A stretch of 64,000 nt of DNA from Nocardia sp. CC227C (GCF_030767025.1 NZ_JASITE010000024.1:29249-93248); one strand, 5' to 3'. Shown: positions 25,908 through 35,717, counted from the stretch's first letter. Notes: generated from the sequence alone by a model not told the origin. A program made the numbers and translations.

Positions 25908-27056
25908 TCAGGTGTGTGAGTGCAGTTCACCCCAGGCCGGGAACGGATCGGCGTAGTTCACCCATACCCGCTGTCCGGCAGCCAATTCCGCGTCGGTGAG
26001 CAGGGCCGCGTCCAGCAGGGCGCGCACCCGCTCGCGGTCCAGTTTCACACCGATGAGCACGATCTCCGAGCCGGGCTGCTCATCGAGCGAGGACCAGAAG
26101 GCGGCCGGTTCGAAGGTGAGGTTCGGTCCCGCCTGCGACCAGATGGCGACCAAGTCCGGACGGCTGGCGATCCAGCAGAATCCCTTGCTGCGCAACAGGC
26201 CCCGCAACCGCGTCAGCACGGCGTCCAAGCGCTCGGGATGGAAGGGGCGGTCAGCGGTGTAGGTGAGGCTGCGGATGCCGTACTCCTCGGTCTCGGGAGT
26301 GTGCCCGCCCGCCAATTCCTCGTCCCAGCCCGCGGTCTCGGCGGCCAGGTCGGGGTTGTACAGGCCGGTGTCGAGCACCTCGGCGAGATCGACGGAGCCC
26401 TTGACCGCGCGCAGGATCCTGGCCTTGGGGTTGAGGCGGCGAATGGTGGCCTCCACGCTGCCGACGGCATTGGCGCTCACCAGATCGGTTTTGGAGATGA
26501 TCAGCACGTCGGCGAATTCCACCTGATCCACCAGCAGATCGGAGATGGTGCGCGCATCCCCCTCCCCGGCCCGCATATCCCGCTGCTCGAGGGATTCGCC
26601 GCGCACCACCTCGGGCAGGAAGGTGGAGGCGTCGACCACGGTCACCATGGTGTCCAGGCGCGCGATATCGCCGAGCTTGAAGCCGTCGGAGAACTCCCAT
26701 TCGAAGGTCGCCGCCACCGGCATGGGTTCGGAGATGCCGGTGGATTCGATGACCAACTGGTCGAAGCGGCCCTCGCGGGCGAGTTTGCCGACCGATTCGA
26801 TGAGGTCCTCGCGCAGCGTGCAGCAGATGCAGCCGTTGGTGAGTTCGACCAGCTTCTCCTGGGTGCGGTCCAGGTGGCCCTGGCCCGCCACCAGGGCGGC
26901 GTCGATATTCACCTCGCTCATGTCGTTGACGATGACGGCCACGCGGCGGCCCTCGCGGTTGGCGAGGATGTGGTTGAGCAGGGTGGTCTTCCCGGCTCCG
27001 AGGAAGCCGGAGAGCACGGTCACGGGCAGGGGGCGGATGGTCTGGGCTGAGGTCAC
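25908..27056 (-). CDS. COG0523 (CobW/ZNG-like) GTPase, probable zinc metallochaperone
   Basis: This encodes 382 residues. The N-terminal G3E GTPase has Walker A GFLGAGKTT with K23 and the metal-binding motif C76-x-C78-C79 (NGCICC). The C-terminal domain is CobW_C and ends HSHT, with no long His-rich loop. Family members deliver metals, mostly zinc, or support cobalamin synthesis. No cobalamin gene is nearby, and a Zur-box-like palindrome ends 7 bases before the gene, which argues for a zinc-starvation chaperone. It is divergent from thiD across 88 bases. Confidence 0.9.
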   Translation of the reverse strand: MTSAQTIRPLPVTVLSGFLGAGKTTLLNHILANREGRRVAVIVNDMSEVNIDAALVAGQGHLDRTQEKLVELTNGCICCTLREDLIESVGKLAREGRFDQLVIESTGISEPMPVAATFEWEFSDGFKLGDIARLDTMVTVVDASTFLPEVVRGESLEQRDMRAGEGDARTISDLLVDQVEFADVLIISKTDLVSANAVGSVEATIRRLNPKARILRAVKGSVDLAEVLDTGLYNPDLAAETAGWDEELAGGHTPETEEYGIRSLTYTADRPFHPERLDAVLTRLRGLLRSKGFCWIASRPDLVAIWSQAGPNLTFEPAAFWSSLDEQPGSEIVLIGVKLDRERVRALLDAALLTDAELAAGQRVWVNYADPFPAWGELHSHT

Positions 27057-27062
27057 CGCTTA

Positions 27063-27079
27063 ATGATAACGGTTTTCAT
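27063..27079. promoter_or_regulatory. Zur-box-like palindrome
   Basis: ATGATAAC-G-GTTTTCAT: the 8-base arms match as inverted repeats at 7 of 8 positions around a central base. This fits the TGAAAA...TTTTCA pattern of actinobacterial Zur boxes as I recall it. It sits 7 bases before the COG0523 start codon, where zinc-loaded Zur would block transcription. Confidence 0.65.
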
Positions 27080-27144
27080 TTACGGTTGCGCGGCACCCCA
27101 CGGCCGGACCCACCGCGCACCCGGTTCCGCGTAGGGTCAGCGGC

Positions 27145-27996
<852 letters not shown>

Positions 27997-28125
27997 AGTC
28001 CAGTCCAGGATCGACCGCCCGGCGGGGGCGGCGTCGCGTTCACCCGGGTTGATTCCCGCGCGGTCGAACGCGCAGCACATCTACCCTGAATTCAGCACTG
28101 CACCAGCGATTTCGGGAATGTCGCC

Positions 28126-28293
28126 ATGACCTGCCCCCTGCCCCAGCGCCCGCTGCCGCTCAGCGACGAACACCGCGAATCCTTCTGGCGTCGGTCGGGG
28201 TGGACCCCGACGCTCCCGGAGCGGGATCGGGAAGCCATCGAACAGCGCTGGGACGACGAATCCATCGAGATCGCCGAGGTTTTCGGCTGGTGA
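28126..28293 (+). CDS. small hypothetical protein, 55 residues
   Basis: The frame opens with ATG at 28126 and encodes a compact, Trp- and acid-rich peptide ending WDDESIEIAEVFGW. Third positions are strongly GC, as in real genes of this window, and the frame fits neatly between thiD and the convergent TetR gene (13 bases to its stop). There is no signal peptide, membrane helix or family that I recognise. An ATG at 28119 lies in another frame. Confidence 0.45.
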   Translation: MTCPLPQRPLPLSDEHRESFWRRSGWTPTLPERDREAIEQRWDDESIEIAEVFGW

Positions 28294-28306
28294 GCCGTCG
28301 GCGCCG

Positions 28307-28921
28307 TCAGGAATCCGGATGCAGGGTGTTGTGCAGAGTGGCGGCCCACTGCTGCACGATCTCCTTGCGGCGCAACGAGTCGTCGGTGAGCACGTCGGCG
28401 AGGCCGAGGCCGCGGGCCAGGTCCAGGGTGGCCTGGACCAGGTGGTGGGTGACCGGGTCGGAGTCGTCGACGCCGAGGGCCTCGACGGCCATGCGGTGGG
28501 AGATGCGGCCGAAACGTGCCTCCATGGGGACGATGCGCTCCCGCAGCGCCGGATCGGCGGCGGCATGCGTCCAGACCTGGAGCGCCGCCTTGAACAGCGG
28601 GCTGGTGTAGGACTCGACCAGGGAAGCGACCACGGCCTGGGTGCGGCCCGCACCCTCGGCGACCTCGCCGAGGGCGAGGGCCTCGCTCTTCGACTGCGTC
28701 ATCCGCGACTCGAACATGTACTCCAGGGCCGCGGTGATCAGATCCTCCCGGGTGGGGAAATGATGCTGCGCCGCCCCGCGCGACACCCCGGCGCGTTCGG
28801 CCACCACGGCCACGGTGGCGGCCGCCCAGCCCAGCTCGGCCAGGCAGTCGATAGTCGCCTCCAGCAGCCGCTGCCGGGTGGCCCGACTGCGGTCCTGCTT
28901 GGGTTCGTGGGGTGTCGCCAT
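28307..28921 (-). CDS. TetR-family regulator, last gene of the acyl-CoA carboxylase operon
   Basis: This encodes 204 residues with a helix-turn-helix at about residues 37-56 (VAVVAERAGVSRGAAQHHF). It begins 5 bases after the enoyl-CoA hydratase stop, so it is the seventh gene of the operon that starts at 37429. A repressor encoded inside its target operon is a simple feedback design, and the inverted repeat 80 bases upstream of the first gene is the candidate site. The inducer is likely an acyl-CoA of the pathway; that is inference. Confidence 0.88.
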   Translation of the reverse strand: MATPHEPKQDRSRATRQRLLEATIDCLAELGWAAATVAVVAERAGVSRGAAQHHFPTREDLITAALEYMFESRMTQSKSEALALGEVAEGAGRTQAVVASLVESYTSPLFKAALQVWTHAAADPALRERIVPMEARFGRISHRMAVEALGVDDSDPVTHHLVQATLDLARGLGLADVLTDDSLRRKEIVQQWAATLHNTLHPDS

Positions 28922-28926
28922 GGCCG

Positions 28927-29721
28927 CTATTCTGCCCAGCTCGGTGGACGACGCTGAAAGAAGGCCGTCATGCCCTCGATCACGTCGGGTGTTCCGAAGC
29001 AGTTGCCCGAGCGCTTGGCCAGGTCGTCGGCGCTGCGATCGAATTCGGCCAGGATGTGGGCGGTGGTGAGCCGCTTGCTCTCGGCCAGCCCCTGCGGGGA
29101 GCCCTTGCGCAGCTCACCGCACAGCCGCGCCACCTCCGCCGCCGCGTCGTCGGCGGCGATGGTGACGAGGCCGATGCGCTCGGCGGTGTCGGCGTCGAAC
29201 GTCTCGCCGGTCTGGAAGTACCGCGCCGCCGCCCGCGAGGTCATCCGCGGCAGCAGGGTGAGCGAGATGATGAACGGGGCCAGGCCCAGCCGCGCCTCGG
29301 TGAGGGCGAAGCTGCTGCCGCGACCGGCGACGACGATATCGCAGGCCGCGACGATGCCCATCCCGCCCGCGCGCACATTGCCGTCGATCCGCGCCACCAC
29401 CGGTTTGGGCAGTTCGAGGATGCGCCGCAGCACCTGGACCGCCCAGCGGGTGCGGATGTCGGCGGCCGCCGCGGGGTCGGCGTCGAGGGCTTCCTTCAGA
29501 TCCGCGCCGGCGCAGAAGGTGGTCCCGGTGTGGGTGAGGACGACACCGCGCACGGCCTTGTCGGCACCCGCCCGCTCCAGACCGTCCAGGAGTTCGGCCA
29601 CCAGCCGCGAGGACATGGCATTGCGGTTGTGCGGGGAGTCCAGGGTGAGCACCGCGAAGCCGTCGCGCACCTCGTAGCGGACGACCGGCGTGGATTCCGG
29701 GGTGGGTTCGGTATCGGTCAT
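28927..29721 (-). CDS. enoyl-CoA hydratase/isomerase family protein
   Basis: This encodes 264 residues of the crotonase fold. The oxyanion-hole and substrate motifs HNRNAMSSRLV and FCAGADLKE are present, as is the VAACDIVVAG segment. It should add water to an unsaturated acyl-CoA made by the operon's dehydrogenase and carboxylase. It corresponds to echA7 (Rv0971c) in the matching mycobacterial cluster. One base separates it from the upstream dehydrogenase gene and 5 from the TetR gene. Isohexenylglutaconyl-CoA hydratase (AtuE) or methylglutaconyl-CoA hydratase are plausible specific roles. Confidence 0.9.
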   Translation of the reverse strand: MTDTEPTPESTPVVRYEVRDGFAVLTLDSPHNRNAMSSRLVAELLDGLERAGADKAVRGVVLTHTGTTFCAGADLKEALDADPAAAADIRTRWAVQVLRRILELPKPVVARIDGNVRAGGMGIVAACDIVVAGRGSSFALTEARLGLAPFIISLTLLPRMTSRAAARYFQTGETFDADTAERIGLVTIAADDAAAEVARLCGELRKGSPQGLAESKRLTTAHILAEFDRSADDLAKRSGNCFGTPDVIEGMTAFFQRRPPSWAE

Positions 29722-29722
29722 C

Positions 29723-30883
29723 TCAGTACGACCTCGGCAGGCCCAGCGAGTGCTGGGCGACGAAGTTCAGGATCATTTCCCGGCTGACCGGCGCGACCCG
29801 GGCGATGCGCGAGGCGGCGAGCATGCCCGCCAGGCCCACATCGGAGGTGAGTCCGGAGCCGCCGTGGGTCTGGATGGCCTGATCGAGCGCCTTGATACTG
29901 GCCTCGGCGGCAGCGTATTTCGCCATATTGGCGGCTTCGGCGGCCCCGAAGTCGTCACCGGAGTCGTAGAGCACGGCGGCCTTCTGCATCATGACCTTGG
30001 CCAGCTCCAGTTCGATCTTCACCTGCGCCAGCGGATGTGAGATGCCCTGGTGCGCGCCGATGGGCGTCTTCCACACCTGGCGCTCCTTGGCGTACTCCAC
30101 GGCCCGGTCGATGGCGTAGCGGCCCATCCCGACCGCCATGGCGGCACCCATGATGCGCTCCGGGTTCAGGCCCGCGAACAGCTGCGCGATGGCCGCGTCC
30201 TCCTGGCCCACCAGGGCGTCGGCGGGCAGCCGCACGTCGTCGAGGAACAGCGTGTACTGGCTGTCCGGCTCGATGATGTCCATCTCCTGCCGGTTCTTCA
30301 CGAAGCCGGGGGTGTCGACCGGCACGATGAACAGCGCGGGTTTGAGGTTGCCGGTCTTGGCGTCCTCGGTGCGGGCCACGATGAGCACGGCCTCGGCCTG
30401 GTCCACACCGGAGATGAAGATCTTGCGGCCGTTGAGGATCCAGTCGCCGCCGTCGCGCCGGGCGGTGGTGGTGATCTTGTGCGAGTTGGAGCCCGCATCG
30501 GGCTCGGTGATGCCGAAGACCATCTTGGCGGTGCCGTCGGCCAGGCGCGGCAGCCAGTTCCGCTTCTGCTCCTCGGTGCCGAACTTGGTGACGATGGTGC
30601 CGCAGATGGCGGGCGAGACCACCATGAGCAGCAGGCCCGCACCGGCCGCGGACAGCTCCTCCTGCACCAGCGCGAGCTCGTAGATGCCCGCGCCGCCACC
30701 GCCGTACTCCTCCGGCAGGTTCACGCCGAGGAAGCCGAGTTCGCCCGCCTCGTCCCAGAGTTCGGTGAGCGGCTCGTTCCGCAACGCCTTGGCGCGCACG
30801 TAGTCGCGGTAGTTGTACTTGGCCGCCAGTTGGGCCACCGCCGCGCGCAGCGCCTTCTGTTCGTCGGTTTCGATGAAGCTCAT
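29723..30883 (-). CDS. acyl-CoA dehydrogenase (FadE12-like)
   Basis: This encodes 386 residues, standard length. FAD and substrate motifs are MVFGITEPDAGSNSHKI and GRKIFISGVDQA. The C-terminal EILNFV-type ending and TAAEASIKALDQAIQTHGG-like region fit an acyl-CoA dehydrogenase of short or branched substrates. It corresponds by position to Rv0972c (fadE12). It lies 3 bases after the biotin carboxylase gene. The operon has two dehydrogenases that differ in sequence, so they may act at different steps or on different chain lengths. Confidence 0.9.
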   Translation of the reverse strand: MSFIETDEQKALRAAVAQLAAKYNYRDYVRAKALRNEPLTELWDEAGELGFLGVNLPEEYGGGGAGIYELALVQEELSAAGAGLLLMVVSPAICGTIVTKFGTEEQKRNWLPRLADGTAKMVFGITEPDAGSNSHKITTTARRDGGDWILNGRKIFISGVDQAEAVLIVARTEDAKTGNLKPALFIVPVDTPGFVKNRQEMDIIEPDSQYTLFLDDVRLPADALVGQEDAAIAQLFAGLNPERIMGAAMAVGMGRYAIDRAVEYAKERQVWKTPIGAHQGISHPLAQVKIELELAKVMMQKAAVLYDSGDDFGAAEAANMAKYAAAEASIKALDQAIQTHGGSGLTSDVGLAGMLAASRIARVAPVSREMILNFVAQHSLGLPRSY

Positions 30884-30886
30884 TGC

Positions 30887-32950
30887 CTACTCCTGGTTTT
30901 CGTTGTGCACGACGGCGAGCACAGCGCCGACGTCGACCTGCTGACCGACCGCGACGTTCAGTTCGGTGAGGGTACCGGCGGTGGGGGCGGCGATGGTGTG
31001 TTCCATCTTCATGGCCTCCAGCCACAGAATGGGCTGGCCCTTCTCCACCTGTGCGCCGACCTCCGCACCGAGGCGGATGACCGCACCGGGCATGGGTGCG
31101 AGCAGCGAGCCCTCGGCCACCTGGTCGGCCGGATCCTCGAAGCGCGGCAGCCGCCGCACGGTCACCGGGCCGAGCGGGGAATCGACGGCGACCAGATCGC
31201 CGTAGCGGGCCACCTCGAAGCGCCGCCGCACCGCGCCGCGCTCGCCGGGAACACACAGCACCACCGCGTCCGGGGTGAGGTCCACCAGTTCCAGGCCGGG
31301 CAGCCCGTCCACCTCGAGACCCGCGCGGGTCAGGCGGTAGCGCACCTCGTGCTTGCCGGTGCCCCGGCTCGCGTAGGACTTGGACTGCGGCTGCGACGGC
31401 AGATTGCGCCAGCCGCTGGGCAACCCGCCGCCCACCCGCGCCGCGGCGCGATTGGCGGCGGCATCGGCCAGGGCGGCCGCGGTGATCGACAGGGTCTCGG
31501 CGCTTTCCGAGGCCAGCGGCGCGGCGAGCACGTCCAGGCCGTGGGTGGCGAAGAAGGCGGTATCGGTGTCACCGGCCAGGAAGGCCGGATGCCGCAGCAC
31601 CCGCACCAGCAGATCGCGGTTGGTCACCAGGCCGTGAATCTTGGCGCGCTGCAAGGCCGAAGCGAGCAGATGCGCCGCCTCGTCCCGGGTCTCGGCGTAG
31701 GAGATCACCTTGGCGAGCATGGGGTCGTAGTGCACGCCCACCACCGACCCGTCCACCACGCCACTGTCCAGGCGCACACCGGGTTCGGTGAGCACGGCGA
31801 ATTCGCCCACGGTGCCGGGGATGTCGAGTTTGTGCACGGTGCCGCTCTGCGGCTGCCAGTCCTGCGCCGGGTCCTCGGCGTAGAGGCGCACCTCGATGGA
31901 GTGGCCGCGCGTGGCGGGCTGCCGGGCGGGCAGCGGGCGTCCGGCAGCCACCTGCAACTGCAAGCGCACCAGATCCAGGCCGGTGGTCTGCTCGGTGACC
32001 GGATGTTCCACCTGGAGACGGGTGTTCATCTCCAGGAAGAAGAACTCGCCCTTCTCGTCGGCCAGGAATTCGACGGTGCCCGCACCCTCGTAGCCGATGG
32101 CCTCGGACGCCAACCGAGCCGCCTCGAACAGCCGCGCCCGCATGCTGCGCCCATCTCGCCCGCTCGCGGACCCTCCATGGTTACGCTCCGCTGCCGCCTC
32201 CGGGTCTGATCCGAGCAGGCGGTCGATCTTCTCCACCAGCGGGGAGGGGGCCTCCTCCACCACCTTCTGATGCCGCCGCTGAATCGAGCACTCGCGCTCG
32301 CCCACCGCCCACACCGTGCCGTGGGTATCGGCCATGACCTGCACCTCGATATGGCGGCCGGTCTCCAGGTAGCGCTCGCAGAACACCGTCGGATCGCCGA
32401 AGGCCGACGCGGCCTCGCGCTGGGCCGCCTCGATCTGGCCGGTCAGCTCGGCGAGGTCGCGGACCACGCGCATACCGCGCCCGCCGCCACCGGCGGACGC
32501 CTTGATCAGCACCGGCAGCATCTCGGCGGTGACCTCGGCCGGGTCCAGTTGCTTCAGCACCGGCACCCCGGCGGCGTCCATCATCTTCTTGGACTCGACC
32601 TTGGAGCCCATCTGCTCGATGGCGGAGACCGGCGGACCGATCCACACCAGCCCGGCCGCCTGCACGGCCTCGGCGAATTCGGCGTTCTCGGAGAGGAATC
32701 CGTACCCGGGGTGGATGGCGTCGGCACCGGCCGAGAGCGCGGCCTCGATGATCAGCTCGCCGCGCAGGTAGGTCTCACCGGGGGTGTTGCCCGGAAGGCG
32801 CACCGCCGCATCGGCTTCGGCCACATGCGGCGATGCGGCATCGGCGTCGGAGTAGACGGCGGTGGTCGCGATGCCCATGCGGCGGCAGGTGGCGAAGACC
32901 CGGCGCGCGATCTCGCCGCGGTTGGCGACCAGTACATTGCGGATTTCCAT
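30887..32950 (-). CDS. accA2: acyl-CoA carboxylase alpha subunit (biotin carboxylase + BCCP)
   Basis: This encodes 687 residues from the ATG at 32950. Domain order is biotin carboxylase N-terminal (NVLVANRGEIARRVF), ATP-grasp (KASAGGGGRGMRVV), biotin carboxylase C-terminal (EMNTRLQVEHPVTE), a linker domain, and the biotinyl domain with K648 in EAMKMEHT. It charges biotin with bicarbonate for the beta subunit. It corresponds to AccA2 (Rv0973c). Between IDRLL and MRARLF there is an insertion of 23 residues rich in Gly, Ser, Arg and Glu, not expected in this loop. Eight bases separate it from the beta-subunit gene. Confidence 0.93.
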   Translation of the reverse strand: MEIRNVLVANRGEIARRVFATCRRMGIATTAVYSDADAASPHVAEADAAVRLPGNTPGETYLRGELIIEAALSAGADAIHPGYGFLSENAEFAEAVQAAGLVWIGPPVSAIEQMGSKVESKKMMDAAGVPVLKQLDPAEVTAEMLPVLIKASAGGGGRGMRVVRDLAELTGQIEAAQREAASAFGDPTVFCERYLETGRHIEVQVMADTHGTVWAVGERECSIQRRHQKVVEEAPSPLVEKIDRLLGSDPEAAAERNHGGSASGRDGRSMRARLFEAARLASEAIGYEGAGTVEFLADEKGEFFFLEMNTRLQVEHPVTEQTTGLDLVRLQLQVAAGRPLPARQPATRGHSIEVRLYAEDPAQDWQPQSGTVHKLDIPGTVGEFAVLTEPGVRLDSGVVDGSVVGVHYDPMLAKVISYAETRDEAAHLLASALQRAKIHGLVTNRDLLVRVLRHPAFLAGDTDTAFFATHGLDVLAAPLASESAETLSITAAALADAAANRAAARVGGGLPSGWRNLPSQPQSKSYASRGTGKHEVRYRLTRAGLEVDGLPGLELVDLTPDAVVLCVPGERGAVRRRFEVARYGDLVAVDSPLGPVTVRRLPRFEDPADQVAEGSLLAPMPGAVIRLGAEVGAQVEKGQPILWLEAMKMEHTIAAPTAGTLTELNVAVGQQVDVGAVLAVVHNENQE
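32144..32212 (-). repeat. in-frame 69-base insertion inside accA2
   Basis: The segment encodes residues GSDPEAAAERNHGG and then SASGRDGRS in the ATP-grasp loop just before the helix ARLFEAARLASEAIGY. Related carboxylases pass directly from one helix to the next here, as far as I remember. Its composition (AERNHGG, SASGRDGRS) resembles short repeats that spread in Nocardia genomes. The reading frame is preserved. Confidence 0.5.
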
Positions 32951-32958
32951 ACCTGGCC

Positions 32959-34563
32959 TCACATCCGGAAGACGCCGAAGCCGTCGGCGCCCTTGATCGG
33001 GGCATTGTGAATGGCGGACAGGGCCATTCCCAGCACCGTGCGGGTATCGCGGGGATCGATGACGCCGTCGTCGTAGAGGCGGCCCGACATGAACATGGGC
33101 AGCGATTCGGCCTCGATCTGCGCCTCGATCATGGCGCGCATCCCGGCGTCGGCGGCCTCGTCGAACGGCATGCCCTTGGCCTCGGCGGCGGCCCGGCCCA
33201 CGATGGAGATGACGCCCGCCAGCTGCGCACCGCCCATGACGGCGGATTTGGCGCTGGGCCAGGCGAAGACGAAGCGCGGATCGTAGGCGCGGCCACACAT
33301 GCCGTAGTGGCCCGCACCGTAGGACGCGCCCATGAGCACCGAGATGTGCGGCACCTTGGAGTTGGAGACGGCATTGATCATCATCGCGCCGTGTTTGATG
33401 ATGCCCTTCTGCTCGTACTCCTTGCCCACCATGTAACCGGTGGTGTTGTGCAGGAACAGCAATGGCGTATTCGACTGATTCGCCAGCTGGATGAACTGCG
33501 CCGCCTTCTGCGCCTCCTCGGAGAACAGCACGCCGCGCGCATTGGCGAGAATGCCGACCGGGTAGCCGTGCAGCTCCGCCCAACCGGTGACCAGGCTGGA
33601 GCCGTAGAGCGGTTTGAACTCGTCGAAATCGGAGCCGTCCACCACGCGGGCGATGACCTCGCGCGGGTCGAACGGGATCCTGAGGTCGGTGGGCACGATG
33701 CCCAGCAGTTCCTCGGCGTCGTAGAGCGGTTCGATGATCTCGGCGCGCGGGCGCGGGGCCGGGCCCTGCTTGTGCCAGTTGAGCCGTTTCACGATGGAGC
33801 GGCCCAGCCGGATGGCGTCCTGCTCGTCCGCGGCCAGATAGTCGGCCAGGCCCGAGACGCGGGCGTGCATATCCGCGCCGCCGAGCGATTCGTCGTCGGA
33901 CTCCTCACCGGTGGCCATCTTGACCAGCGGCGGCCCGCCCAGGAACACCTTGGAGCGCTCCTTGATCATGACCGTGTAGTCGGACATGCCGGGGATGTAC
34001 GCGCCACCGGCGGTGGAGTTGCCGAAAACCAGTGCGATGGTGGGGATTCCCGCCGCCGACAGCCGGGTCAGATCGCGGAACATGCGCCCGCCCGGTACGA
34101 AGACCTCCTTCTGCGTGGGCAGGTCCGCGCCGCCGGACTCCACCAGGCCGATGACCGGCAGGCGGTTCTCCAGCGCGATGTCGTTCATGCGCAGGTTCTT
34201 GCGCAGCGTCCACGGGTTCGAGGTGCCGCCGCGCACCGTGGGATCGGGTGCCACGATCATGCATTCGACGCCCTCGACGATGCCGATGCCCGCGATGACG
34301 CTGCCGCCGACATGGAACTCACTGCCCCAGGCGGCCAGCGGGGCCAGCTCCAGGAAGGGCGAGTCCTCGTCGATGAGCAGTTCGATGCGTTCGCGCGCGG
34401 TCAGCTTGCCGCGCTTGCGGTGTCGCGCCATCTTGTCGGGGCCGCCGCCCGCGATGTTCTTGGCGTACTCGGCCTCCACCTCGGCCAGCTTGTCGCTCAT
34501 GGCCGCGGCGGCGGCCCGGAAGTCCGCCGAATTCGGATCTACGGCGGTGCGCAGTGTGCTCAA
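32959..34563 (-). CDS. accD2: acyl-CoA carboxylase beta subunit (carboxyltransferase)
   Basis: This encodes 534 residues. The two crotonase-like halves of the carboxyltransferase are clear: LIDEDSPFLELAPLAAWG and GNSTAGGAYIPGMSDYTVM in the first, NTTGYMVGKEYEQKGIIKHG and GASYGAGHYGMCGRAYDPR in the second. The latter signatures are those of methylcrotonyl- and geranyl-CoA carboxylases rather than propionyl-CoA carboxylase. It corresponds to AccD2 (Rv0974c). The start is a TTG whose last two bases, with the next A, form the TGA of the upstream gene (overlap TTGA), so expression depends on coupled translation. Confidence 0.92.
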   Translation of the reverse strand: MSTLRTAVDPNSADFRAAAAAMSDKLAEVEAEYAKNIAGGGPDKMARHRKRGKLTARERIELLIDEDSPFLELAPLAAWGSEFHVGGSVIAGIGIVEGVECMIVAPDPTVRGGTSNPWTLRKNLRMNDIALENRLPVIGLVESGGADLPTQKEVFVPGGRMFRDLTRLSAAGIPTIALVFGNSTAGGAYIPGMSDYTVMIKERSKVFLGGPPLVKMATGEESDDESLGGADMHARVSGLADYLAADEQDAIRLGRSIVKRLNWHKQGPAPRPRAEIIEPLYDAEELLGIVPTDLRIPFDPREVIARVVDGSDFDEFKPLYGSSLVTGWAELHGYPVGILANARGVLFSEEAQKAAQFIQLANQSNTPLLFLHNTTGYMVGKEYEQKGIIKHGAMMINAVSNSKVPHISVLMGASYGAGHYGMCGRAYDPRFVFAWPSAKSAVMGGAQLAGVISIVGRAAAEAKGMPFDEAADAGMRAMIEAQIEAESLPMFMSGRLYDDGVIDPRDTRTVLGMALSAIHNAPIKGADGFGVFRM

Positions 34564-35717
34564 GACTGGAACCCCAATCGCTTGGCCGCGAGGCTGGTCA
34601 GGATCTCGTTGGTGCCACCGCCGATGCCCAGGATGCGGACATCGCGGTAATGGCGCTCCACCTCGGACTCGCGCATGTAGCCGAGTCCGCCGAAGAGCTG
34701 AACCGCTTGGTGGGCAACCCATTCGGCGGTTTCCACGGCGGTGTTCTTGGCGAAGCAGACCTCGGCGATGAGGTCGGTCTCGCCGTGCGCCGCGCGTTCC
34801 ACCACCTGGCGGGTGTACACGCGGGCGACGTCGATGCGGCGTGCCATCTCCGACAGGGTGTTCTGCACGGCCTGGCGGCTGATCAGCGGGCGGCCGAAGG
34901 TCTCGCGGTCGCGGCACCATTGCAGGGTCAGGTCCAGGCAGCGCTGCGCGTGCCCGTAAGCCTGCGCGGCCAGCCCGACCCGCTCGCTCACGAAAGCCTG
35001 TGCGATCTGGGCGAATCCGGAGTTCTCCGCGCCGACCAGGTTCGAGACCGGCACCCGCACGTCCACATAGGACAGCTCGGCGGTGTCGGAGGCCAGCCAG
35101 CCCATCTTCTCCAGCTTGCGGCTCACCGTGAAACCGGGCGTGCCCTTCTCCACCACGAGCAGTGAGACACCGGCCGCGCCGGGGCCGCCGGTGCGCACGG
35201 CCGTCACGACGTAGTCGGCGCGCACGCCGGAGGTGATGAACGTCTTGGCTCCATTGACAACGAATTCGTCGCCGTCGCGCACCGCGGAGGTGGTGAGGTG
35301 GCCCACGTCCGAACCGCCGCCGGGTTCGGTGATGGCCAGCGAGCCGATCTTCTCGCCCGCCAGGGTCGGCCGCACCCAGCGCTCGATCTGCTCGGCATTG
35401 CCGGAGGCGACGATGTGCGGCACCGCGATACCGCAGGTGAACAGGGAGGCGAACAGCCCGCCGGAACAGCCCGCGTAGTGCAGCTCCTCGCAGACGATGG
35501 CGGCGTCGATGCCGTCTCCGCCGGAACCGCCGACGGCCTCCGGGAACTGGATGCCGAGCAGGCCCAGCGCACCGGCCTTCTTGTGCAGTTCGCGCGGGAT
35601 CTCACCGGCGCGCTCCCAGTCGTCCAGGCACGGCAGCACCTCGCGTTCGGCGAAACCGCGCACGGTGGCGCGCAATTCACGCCGCTCCGGGGTGGTCCAG
35701 GGGTTCACGTAGGTCAT
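34560..35717 (-). CDS. acyl-CoA dehydrogenase (FadE13-like)
   Basis: This encodes 385 residues. Typical motifs are LAITEPGGGSDVGHL, NGAKTFITSGVRADY and a C-terminal QLFGGLGYMRESEVERHYRD with GGTNEI. It corresponds to Rv0975c (fadE13) and to citronellyl- or isovaleryl-CoA dehydrogenases in the matching Pseudomonas clusters. It overlaps the AtuA-like gene by 4 bases upstream and the carboxyltransferase gene by 4 bases downstream, so the three are tightly coupled. Likely role: forming the alpha-beta double bond that the carboxylase needs. Confidence 0.9.
   Translation of the reverse strand: MTYVNPWTTPERRELRATVRGFAEREVLPCLDDWERAGEIPRELHKKAGALGLLGIQFPEAVGGSGGDGIDAAIVCEELHYAGCSGGLFASLFTCGIAVPHIVASGNAEQIERWVRPTLAGEKIGSLAITEPGGGSDVGHLTTSAVRDGDEFVVNGAKTFITSGVRADYVVTAVRTGGPGAAGVSLLVVEKGTPGFTVSRKLEKMGWLASDTAELSYVDVRVPVSNLVGAENSGFAQIAQAFVSERVGLAAQAYGHAQRCLDLTLQWCRDRETFGRPLISRQAVQNTLSEMARRIDVARVYTRQVVERAAHGETDLIAEVCFAKNTAVETAEWVAHQAVQLFGGLGYMRESEVERHYRDVRILGIGGGTNEILTSLAAKRLGFQS

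Noticed and set aside
32951..33583. Extended N-terminus of the biotin carboxylase
   Set aside because: The frame continues upstream through the carboxyltransferase gene but reads as Arg/Gly-rich antisense-type sequence. Family N-terminus MEIRNVLVANRGE fixes the start at 32950.
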